From contig JBEKDJ010000241.1 in NCBI GenBank assembly GCA_050014415.1, positions 1 to 7,355 on the forward strand: 7,355 nt of DNA, given 5' to 3'. The position numbers and the translations under genes are program-made. Positions 1 to 5,362 of the stretch are shown here, piece by piece. This stretch comes from JBEKDJ01 sp050014415 (GTDB lineage Bacteria; Desulfobacterota; BSN033; UBA1163). Under the pieces are notes generated by a model. That model searched no databases and was not told where the DNA came from. It worked only from the letters and a program-made list of their open reading frames with translations. The first letter of the stretch is position 1. Every line of letters begins with the position of its first letter.

Positions 1-198
1 CTCATTGATCCAATCTTTAGCTAACTCGGAACCGTTCCTGCAGATGGTTTCTATTTCGGACCCGAGACCAGTTAATGAATAAATGGCGCCAATCTTCAAT
101 GTCTTTGCCGCTGCTACTGCGTGCATTGAAGTGCCTATGAGGACGAAATTACCAACAAGCAAAGACACCAATAAAATAAATAATTGTTTTTTTGACAT
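1..198 (-). CDS. Periplasmic solute-binding protein of a HAAT (branched-chain amino acid-type) ABC transporter, N-terminal part
   Basis: The first 66 codons of a gene that runs off the left edge of the window. It starts at ATG 196-198, with a strong Shine-Dalgarno AGGAGG at 205-210 and a 6-nt spacer. Residues 1-31 look like a Sec signal peptide: Lys at 3-4, a long hydrophobic core, then a cleavage region near Ala-Val-Ala-Ala-Ala (27-31). There is no lipobox cysteine, so the mature protein should be soluble in the periplasm. The mature start KTLKIGAIYSLTG, followed by an RNGSELAKDWINE-like stretch, is the typical opening of the Peripla_BP_6 (LivJ/LivK-like) family. The protein would capture a small solute and deliver it to Liv-type permeases. 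The gene lies downstream of the decayed ligase, 122 nt from its end. It may belong to a second transport unit continuing to the left, or be a second receptor for the transporter in this window. The substrate is unknown. Confidence 0.88.
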   Translation of the reverse strand, partial: MSKKQLFILLVSLLVGNFVLIGTSMHAVAAAKTLKIGAIYSLTGLGSEIETICRNGSELAKDWINE

Positions 199-320
199 TT
201 TGGGCCTCCTTTCCTTGAAAATAATATAGAATATTTGTTTCTTTTAATAAGTCCCCTTTATTTACTACTAATAGAGCAATCCAAAAACTAACCTGGCTCC
301 ATCTTCACGCCCTTCATTCA
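199..320 (-). other. AT-rich intergenic leader between the ligase remnant and the left-edge binding-protein gene
   Basis: A non-coding stretch of 122 nt. It is rich in A and T from about 215 to 285, and on the minus strand contains TATATT near 226-231 with a weak TTATTA-like hexamer about 16 nt upstream. A promoter for the left-edge binding-protein gene could lie here, but the match is poor and the assignment is inference. I see no convincing stem-loop terminator for the upstream operon in this stretch. Confidence 0.3.
205..210 (-). promoter_or_regulatory. Ribosome binding site of the left-edge solute-binding protein gene
   Basis: Perfect AGGAGG on the minus strand inside a longer GGAAAGGAGG (205-214), 6 nt before ATG 196-198. 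It fixes the start of this gene. Confidence 0.85.
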
Positions 321-647
321 TCAGGAGATACTTCGGACTTCATCCTTCCAAAAATGTTTCTTCACCTCCTTTCTGAGGATCTTTCCAACAGACGTTTTGG
401 GCAACTCATCCTAGAATTCTATCTTCTTGGGACATTTATATCCGGCAAACTTGCTCTTGCATTGTTTAACCCACCCCGATTGATCATCTCCCTAATCCTA
501 CAGGTAATCTTAAAATTCTTTGCGTCATTTATCATTGCCAAATCTCCGGTTCTGAAGAACCCGTGTTTGTAAAAACCTTTTTCTGTCTTCTTCGGTAGCT
601 TTGTAATAGCTGGTAAAAACCCCTGGTCCCTTGATGAGGAATTCTCC
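321..647 (-). pseudogene. Decayed C-terminal remnant of an AMP-forming acyl-CoA ligase (ANL superfamily)
   Basis: Three reading frames must be joined to recover the conserved C-terminal half of an acyl-CoA synthetase. Segment 1 (647-573) reads GEFLIKGPGVFTSYYKA, the usual stretch before the A7 motif. After one extra base in a T5 run near 572-576, segment 2 (574-470) reads FYKHGFFRTGDLAMI (A7 motif, FRTGDL) and then ITCRIREMINRGG (A8 motif, with Gly changed to Cys in GRIRE). About 55-60 codons normally following NRGG are missing. Segment 3 (about 474-321) resumes with KSKFAGYKCPKKIEF, an in-frame TAG (411-413), then DELPKTSVGKILRKE, the A10 motif with its catalytic-lysine region, ending at TGA 321-323. 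The N-terminal AMP-binding domain is absent, because the intact epimerase gene ends at 723. A weak GTELEIS stretch near 699-679 may be a further scrap. An intact enzyme would activate a carboxylic acid to its CoA thioester with ATP; this copy cannot. Confidence 0.85.
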
Positions 648-722
648 CAGCAAAAAATAAATCCTTTAAAAAGCTTCACGAAATCTCCAACTCTGTACCG
701 GTTTTATGAAATGAGGTTTAAG

Positions 723-1676
723 CTAATATTTTCCTTCTTTAAGCCAATCGATGAAGGCCGTTATTCCCTCTTTCAACTCACGGGGGACAAAACCGAATTC
801 CTTTTCTATTTTATCGAGATTCACTTCTTTGAATTCGGGTTGCCCAGGCTGAACGGGTCCTAACGTGACTTTGGCATCATGAATGAGCTCTCGAACCAAC
901 CTTGCTACGTCAAGCATCGCCGGATTCCCTCTAGCTGCTATATTATAGATGGAAGACTTGAGTGTTTCAGCCAAGTGGATCAGGCTGGTCAAATACCCTG
1001 CATCCTTCGCATAGACCATTGGAGTTCTCCAGTCTTCTGGAACCGTTGAAAGATCGACAGGCCTCCTTGCTAAAGCGTTCTCAACCATATTCGTAATCGG
1101 GTTTTGATGTTCGCTTGCAGGACCATATATATAGCCGACCCGAAGACTAACAAAACTGAACTGATATATATTTGAGTAGAGGAAACAGATCTGTTCCATT
1201 GCCTTCTTAATGTTTCCTATCATGGAGAAGGAAATAGAAGGAAGCAATGCCTCTTCCTGCCATTCCCCATTTTCGCCAGGCGCTCCTATATAAGCAACCA
1301 CAGAACTGATCAAGCTCACCCGACGGAGAGCATACAGGCGCGCGATTTCCAAGAGATTGATGCATCCTTGGACAGGGACCTGGATAAACTGATGTAGGTG
1401 CTCCTTTATTGGACCTTCCCGATTCAAAAGACTGGCATTGTCGAAAGCTCCATGGATAATACTATCTAAGGAATATTCCTTCGCCAAACCAAGCAAAAAA
1501 GGGAGGTCTAGAATATTACCGGTTGCCTGTTTGATTTCCTTGCCCCAGAATGGAGCGAGAAAAGAAGGCGGCTTAACAGAATGACGTTGAATGAGCAGTA
1601 CTTCTTGCCCTTTATCAACTAAATGTCGCGCAATGTTCAGGCCCAAAAAGCCTCCCCCTCCTGTAATCAAGATCAT
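723..1676 (-). CDS. NAD(P)-dependent epimerase/dehydratase-like protein (extended SDR), catalytic Tyr replaced
   Basis: A 317-residue protein of the extended short-chain dehydrogenase/reductase family, the usual length. The N-terminal Rossmann fold is clear: ITGGGGFLG (4-12, Gly-X-X-Gly-X-X-Gly). Further family marks are the SLISSVVAYIG strand (121-131, Ser124/125 for the catalytic Ser/Thr), LRVGYIYGP (178-186) and VYAKDAG (221-227). The Tyr-X-X-X-Lys active site is abnormal: Lys157 is present in SMIGNIKKAMEQI, but the Tyr position (153) is Ile, codon ATA, and no other Tyr is nearby. The protein may therefore bind a nucleotide without normal redox or epimerase chemistry, or use another residue. 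ATG 1674-1676 is preceded by AAGGAG (1683-1688) with a 6-nt spacer, and overlaps the TGA of the short upstream frame. The gene lies downstream of livF in the same direction, so it probably acts in the cytoplasm on the imported compound or its product. Substrate unknown. Confidence 0.85.
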   Translation of the reverse strand: MILITGGGGFLGLNIARHLVDKGQEVLLIQRHSVKPPSFLAPFWGKEIKQATGNILDLPFLLGLAKEYSLDSIIHGAFDNASLLNREGPIKEHLHQFIQVPVQGCINLLEIARLYALRRVSLISSVVAYIGAPGENGEWQEEALLPSISFSMIGNIKKAMEQICFLYSNIYQFSFVSLRVGYIYGPASEHQNPITNMVENALARRPVDLSTVPEDWRTPMVYAKDAGYLTSLIHLAETLKSSIYNIAARGNPAMLDVARLVRELIHDAKVTLGPVQPGQPEFKEVNLDKIEKEFGFVPRELKEGITAFIDWLKEGKY

Positions 1677-1858
1677 GTCCTTCTCCTTTCTCTTAGGCTA
1701 CCTACGGAAACTCTCCAAGAATGTTTTGGAGTAATATTTGACTTCTGTAAACCGGAACAATCTCTCAGCCTCTCTCGATACATCTTTAATTTATCAATCC
1801 ACCATATGGGAAGTCCCATACTACCAAATTTTGGGGAGTAAGAATGTCTTCTAAGCAC
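1673..1858 (-). CDS. Short doubtful open reading frame between livF and the epimerase-like gene
   Basis: An open frame of 61 codons fills the 174-nt gap between the livF stop and the epimerase-like start. Its GTG (1856-1858) lies inside the end of livF, and its TGA overlaps the next ATG as ATGA. The central peptide, FGSMGLPIWWIDKLKMYRERL, looks protein-like, while the C-terminal end is basic and low in complexity. I do not recognise a family. Neither the GTG nor the internal ATG at 1817-1819 has a good Shine-Dalgarno sequence. It could be a small coupled gene, the remnant of a larger gene trimmed by deletion like the ligase further downstream, or a chance frame. Confidence 0.3.
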   Translation of the reverse strand: MLRRHSYSPKFGSMGLPIWWIDKLKMYRERLRDCSGLQKSNITPKHSWRVSVGSLRERRRT

Positions 1859-2555
1859 CTAAATAGACTTGCTTCACGCGCTCATGACTGGCCAATTCAT
1901 GAGCAGCACCCTGCAGAGTGATATTTCCAACTTCAATAATATAAGCTTTGATGGCTAACTCAAGCGCCATATGGGCATTTTGTTCCACTAACAGGACGCT
2001 GATACCGCCTTTATTAATTTGACTAATGATATCGCCTACCTCTTCCACCAATAGAGGTGATAATCCCATGCTCGGTTCATCCATCAAAAGCAGTTTAGGT
2101 CTTGCCATTAAAGCCCGAGCAATCGCCAGCATTTGCTGCTCACCCCCACTCAGCTGCCCTGCCTTCTGTCCCTTCCTTTCTTTTAGAATAGGGAAGTGTT
2201 CATACATCGTCTCGATGTCTCTCAATATCTCATGCTTGTCTTTTCGTAAATAGGCACCCATCCTCAGGTTGTCAAACACAGTCATGGGTGCAAAAACCAT
2301 TCTTCCTTCCGGGATGTGGGCAATCCCCAGTTTGACAATGTCATTAGGAGGTCTTCCATCAATTCTCCTTCCCTTAAACCATATCTCACCTGAAGTCGGC
2401 ACCTTCAGTCCAGATATCGTCCTCAGGGTCGTCGTCTTGCCAGCTCCATTTGCACCGATCAGTGTGACGATTGCTCCTTCATCAACGTTTAGAGATATTT
2501 GTTTTATTGCTTCTGCCTTTCCATAGTGGACTCTAAGATCTTTAATCTCAAGCAT
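1851..2555 (-). CDS. livF: LivF-type ABC transporter ATP-binding protein
   Basis: A 234-residue ATPase of the HAAT uptake family, full length for LivF. It powers import by binding the cytoplasmic face of the LivH/LivM permeases with LivG. The motifs are complete: Walker A GANGAGKTT (34-42), ABC signature LSGGEQQ (135-141), Walker B LLLMDEP (155-161, catalytic Glu160), and LLVEQNA (188-194), where LivF proteins typically carry Gln in place of the switch His. The opening MLEIKDLRVHYG and the AHIPEGRMVF stretch (79-88) are LivF hallmarks. I chose ATG 2553-2555, whose first base overlaps the livG stop (TGATG). A TTG one codon upstream (2556-2558) is possible, since an AGGA sits at a slightly better distance from it. 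The assignment to LivF over LivG rests on the shorter length and canonical signature. Confidence 0.94.
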   Translation of the reverse strand: MLEIKDLRVHYGKAEAIKQISLNVDEGAIVTLIGANGAGKTTTLRTISGLKVPTSGEIWFKGRRIDGRPPNDIVKLGIAHIPEGRMVFAPMTVFDNLRMGAYLRKDKHEILRDIETMYEHFPILKERKGQKAGQLSGGEQQMLAIARALMARPKLLLMDEPSMGLSPLLVEEVGDIISQINKGGISVLLVEQNAHMALELAIKAYIIEVGNITLQGAAHELASHERVKQVYLGA

Positions 2556-3328
2556 CAACTATTTTTCCTTTTTCTTCCCAAGTATGCCTCAATGACCTCT
2601 TCATTCTCTCTAATTTCCTGTGGGAGACCTTCTGCAATTTTTCGCCCGTAGTTCAACACAACGATTCTATCACATAGGCTCATCACCGCCTTCATATCAT
2701 GCTCCACAAGCATAATCGTCATGCCTCTTTCCCGTATTTGCCTGATCAGATTAATCATGTTCTGAGTTTCCACCGCATTCATACCCGTCATCGGTTCATC
2801 CAGAAGCAATAACTTAGGATGAGTGGCTAAAGCCATGCAGACGCCAAGAATCCTTTGATGCCCATGGGGTAGAATGGCAGCCAATTCATCTCTAAGTGAT
2901 TCTAATCCCATAAACTTGAGTATTTCTGTAGCCTTCTGTCTTAACTCCTCCTCCTCTTCGAGCCCGGAAGGCATGCGGAGCAATCTCCTCCATACCTTTG
3001 TTTTGTAACTCATGTGGTACCCAGTGAATACATTATCGAGAGTTGAAATCTCCATAAATAAGGTGGACGCTTGAAAAGTCCGGGTGATCCCTAAGGACAC
3101 TATTTCGTGGGTTTCCAGTCCGGTAATGTTTCGTCCATTAAATACAATCTTTCCGCTGTCCGGAGGAATGAATCCATTCACCAAATTAAACAAGGTTGTC
3201 TTACCTGCCCCATTAGGACCTATCAAACCCAGTATTTCTGACTCAATGAGATTAAGATCTAATTGGCTAATAGCGCTTAACCCGCCAAAATTCTTATTCA
3301 ATCTCTTAATTTCGAGTAAGATGCTCAT
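2555..3328 (-). CDS. livG: LivG-type ABC transporter ATP-binding protein
   Basis: A 257-residue ATPase, the partner of LivF in a Liv-type importer. Visible motifs are Walker A GPNGAGKTT (37-45), Q-loop Gln86 in the ITRTFQ segment, Walker B LLLLDEP (173-179), and the switch His210 in MLVEHDM. The C-terminal NYGRKIAEGLPQEIRENEEV and AYLG ending is typical of LivG. The signature is LPHGHQR (153-159), where LivG proteins usually have LPYGQQR, so a His replaces the first Gln. ATG 3326-3328 overlaps the livM stop by four bases (ATGA). There is no strong Shine-Dalgarno sequence, only A-rich GAAAAAAG, so translation is probably coupled to livM. An acidic stretch of consecutive Glu residues (124-128) lies in the LivG-specific insertion between the Q-loop and the signature. 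Confidence 0.94.
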   Translation of the reverse strand: MSILLEIKRLNKNFGGLSAISQLDLNLIESEILGLIGPNGAGKTTLFNLVNGFIPPDSGKIVFNGRNITGLETHEIVSLGITRTFQASTLFMEISTLDNVFTGYHMSYKTKVWRRLLRMPSGLEEEEELRQKATEILKFMGLESLRDELAAILPHGHQRILGVCMALATHPKLLLLDEPMTGMNAVETQNMINLIRQIRERGMTIMLVEHDMKAVMSLCDRIVVLNYGRKIAEGLPQEIRENEEVIEAYLGRKRKNS

Positions 3329-4389
3329 TTTCTTTTTTCATTGATCTCAATAGAGGGTTGGGAGGAACCTTTAATCCACCTCAACACCCTCGCTGTATTT
3401 TCACCAAGTCGTGGAAAATGCCAGGTTAATAAACCGAAAAGACCATCCGGTAAAAACATAGCCAATAATATAAGAAGGAGACCTGTAAATATCGGCTCCA
3501 CCTCCTTGGTAATGCGTAGCATCTCAGGAACAATCACCAGGATGAGGGAGCCAATGAGGGGCCCTGAAATCGCAAATCCTATTCCACCCAAGATGGCATA
3601 GACATGAACATAAATGGTCTTAAAAGGACCAAAGGTAGAAGGCACGATGGACCCATAGTAGTGAGCATAAAAGCTTCCCATCAATCCAGCAGCAGCAGAA
3701 GAAATGACGAAGGCTATTAGACGGTATCTAAAGATGTTCACCCCTAACGACGCTGCCAAGCGTGGGCCAAGGCCAATGGCTCTCCATGCCCTACCTGTCC
3801 AAGCAGCATAGAAGGCCGAAAACCCAAGGATCACAATTAGCACTAAAAATAGCATGAGATAGTAATACGGTATCTTAGAGGTAAATTTTATGGCAGCAAG
3901 AAAAGGCAAAACAATTGGCTTTGGACGTGGAATATCATAAATCCCTACATATCCACCAAATAGTTCAAACGTGCCAAATACCAAAGGAATTATGAAGGCG
4001 ACAACCATCGTTTGTATCACAAAGCCAATCCCGCTCTTCCTGACCAAGAAATAGCCAAAGAAGAAAGCGGTTATTCCAGTAATGATCATCGATGCGGGCA
4101 AAGCCAGCCAAAAGGATAAACCCAACCTCACAGTTAGCAAAGCCGAGGCATAAGCCCCAATTCCCCAAAAAGCAGCCACGGCAATAGTGATTAACCCTGT
4201 TCTAAAAAGAAGGATGAAGGTCATCGCCAGAACGGCATTAATCCCCACCATAATTAGTAGATGAATGTAATATGGACTATGCACGACCACTGGCAGCAGG
4301 AGGAGGATGACTGCTAAGAGAATCAGACCCATTGACTTGATAGGTTTCAGTTTTGCACATTTAAAGTGCCATTTCTTCAGCTTGTCCAA
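3325..4389 (-). CDS. livM: LivM-type ABC transporter permease
   Basis: A multi-spanning inner-membrane protein of 354 residues from the chosen start. A short basic cytoplasmic head (MDKLKKWHFK...) precedes the first membrane segment (about 20-36), followed by roughly eight or nine further hydrophobic segments to about 324 and a hydrophilic tail. The coupling loop RAWRAIGLGPRLAASLGVN (200-218), the following FRYRLIAFVISSAAAGLMGSFYA stretch, and GGIGFAISGPLIGSLILVIV (268-287) are characteristic of LivM, forming half the translocation path with LivH. I chose TTG 4387-4389, because AGGAGG lies 5 nt before it. The frame is open twelve codons further upstream, but that longer start has no comparable ribosome site and would extend deeper into livH. 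The chosen start overlaps livH by 29 nt. Confidence 0.91.
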   Translation of the reverse strand: MDKLKKWHFKCAKLKPIKSMGLILLAVILLLLPVVVHSPYYIHLLIMVGINAVLAMTFILLFRTGLITIAVAAFWGIGAYASALLTVRLGLSFWLALPASMIITGITAFFFGYFLVRKSGIGFVIQTMVVAFIIPLVFGTFELFGGYVGIYDIPRPKPIVLPFLAAIKFTSKIPYYYLMLFLVLIVILGFSAFYAAWTGRAWRAIGLGPRLAASLGVNIFRYRLIAFVISSAAAGLMGSFYAHYYGSIVPSTFGPFKTIYVHVYAILGGIGFAISGPLIGSLILVIVPEMLRITKEVEPIFTGLLLILLAMFLPDGLFGLLTWHFPRLGENTARVLRWIKGSSQPSIEINEKRK

Positions 4390-5239
4390 ATAGACCTCCT
4401 GGTTTAAAAAACAAGAGCAGTCCAATTACAACAAAAAACAATATTTGTGCCAAACCACTCCCTATAAAATATTGACCAAAGCTTAGAGTAATGCCCAATA
4501 TCAGTCCCGCCAAGATAGCGCCTGTCATACTCCCAATTCCCCCGAGCATGACGACCAGGAGAACAACCAATGTGATCATTCCCATCATGGGAGTGAGGGC
4601 AAACACCGGGGCCATAATTCCCCCAGAAAAGCCAGCGAGAGCGCAACCAATCATCATCGCTGCTAAATAGGCCCTCTTGGGGCTTACTCCTTGCAAGGCA
4701 GCGACATCTGGATTGAATGAAACGGCTCGCATTGCTCGGCCCACATTGGTCTTTTGAAGAAGAAGTTGTAAGCTTACGAGCACTGCTAAAGCAAGCAAAA
4801 CCAGCACTGCCTTTTCAATCGAAATACTCACTCCACCCATTTTGAGCATCCCTGTAAATACCGATGGTATGCCTCTCGATTCCGTCCCAAAAACCAATAA
4901 AGCAGCCTGCTCGGTTAACATCATTAAACCGATAGCGGCTACAATGCTGTTTAAGAACTGACGCTTCATAAATTGAATCCGTTGGAAGATAAGCCTATAG
5001 ATGATTCCCCCCAATATCGCCGGTACAAGCGTTGCTACACATAGAGCAATAAAGAAGGGGACCTTAAAGAGAACCACGAGGCCCCAAAGAATATAAGCCC
5101 CTAGCATATATAATTCTCCATAGGCGATAAATAATATCCCGGAAATGGCGATAATTAGATTGATGCCAGAGGCAAGCAGCGCATAGACCAGTCCCATACC
5201 CAGTCCATCCACAACCAATTGTGCAAATATGGTTGCCAT
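4361..5239 (-). CDS. livH: LivH-type ABC transporter permease
   Basis: An inner-membrane permease of 292 residues, normal for LivH. It is almost entirely hydrophobic with about eight membrane segments. The opening VDGLGMGLVYALLASGINLI (10-29), the coupling loop GRAMRAVSFNPDVAALQGV (167-185), the segment RAYLAAMMIGCALAGFSGGI, and GGIGSMTGAILAGLILGI (233-250) are LivH signatures. It pairs with LivM to form the pore. ATG 5237-5239 is preceded by AGGA (5247-5250) with a 7-nt spacer. The frame is open for 32 more codons upstream, but that extension is hydrophilic, crosses the stem-loop at 5308-5343 and starts without a ribosome site, so I excluded it. A gap of 123 nt separates it from the M24-like gene upstream. 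Confidence 0.94.
   Translation of the reverse strand: MATIFAQLVVDGLGMGLVYALLASGINLIIAISGILFIAYGELYMLGAYILWGLVVLFKVPFFIALCVATLVPAILGGIIYRLIFQRIQFMKRQFLNSIVAAIGLMMLTEQAALLVFGTESRGIPSVFTGMLKMGGVSISIEKAVLVLLALAVLVSLQLLLQKTNVGRAMRAVSFNPDVAALQGVSPKRAYLAAMMIGCALAGFSGGIMAPVFALTPMMGMITLVVLLVVMLGGIGSMTGAILAGLILGITLSFGQYFIGSGLAQILFFVVIGLLLFFKPGGLFGQAEEMAL
4395..4400 (-). promoter_or_regulatory. Ribosome binding site of livM, inside the end of livH
   Basis: Perfect AGGAGG on the minus strand, 5 nt before TTG 4387-4389. It lies within the last codons of livH (the GlyGly of KPGGLFGQ), so a coding stretch doubles as a ribosome site. It decides the unusual TTG start of livM. Confidence 0.75.
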
Positions 5240-5307
5240 AGTTGTTTCCTGCCTTTCATCAAATACCCATAAAAGGAATGAGTATTTTAATGTTTCCAAA
5301 ACAGATT

Positions 5308-5343
5308 CAGGCTGGCCCATAGGTAATTTCGGCAACCAGCCTG
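5308..5343 (-). terminator. Stem-loop between the M24-like gene and livH: possible weak terminator, attenuator or mRNA-processing site
   Basis: Perfect 8-bp inverted repeat CAGGCTGG / CCAGCCTG (5336-5343 and 5308-5315) with a 20-nt loop, 19 nt after the stop codon of the M24-like gene. On the minus strand it is followed by AATCTGTTTTGG, only a short, broken T run, so a strong intrinsic terminator is unlikely. It may reduce read-through or stabilise one part of the transcript, setting different levels of the enzyme and the permeases. The role is inference. Confidence 0.4.
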
Positions 5344-5362
5344 TTTCCTTGTGACTATCAAT

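Noticed and set aside
354..572. Plus-strand reading frame of 72 codons
   Set aside because: It is antisense to the ligase remnant, whose motifs are clear on the minus strand. It has no family resemblance.
419..679. An intact 86-residue reading frame on the minus strand
   Set aside because: Only its middle part (574-470) matches the acyl-CoA ligase family. The ends are out-of-frame readings of neighbouring conserved segments, so it is part of the pseudogene and not a gene.
3965..4168. Minus-strand frame of 67 codons inside livM, and a similar 80-codon frame at 4404-4646 inside livH
   Set aside because: They are alternate frames of clear membrane proteins, rich in Trp, Cys and charged residues, as expected from shifted reading.
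4390..4425. Longer livM start at TTG 4423-4425
   Set aside because: It lacks a ribosome site and would deepen the livH overlap to 65 nt. The TTG at 4387-4389 has AGGAGG at ideal distance.
5240..5335. N-terminal extension of livH to TTG 5333-5335
   Set aside because: The extension is hydrophilic, crosses the stem-loop and has no ribosome site. LivH proteins begin near the ATG at 5237-5239.
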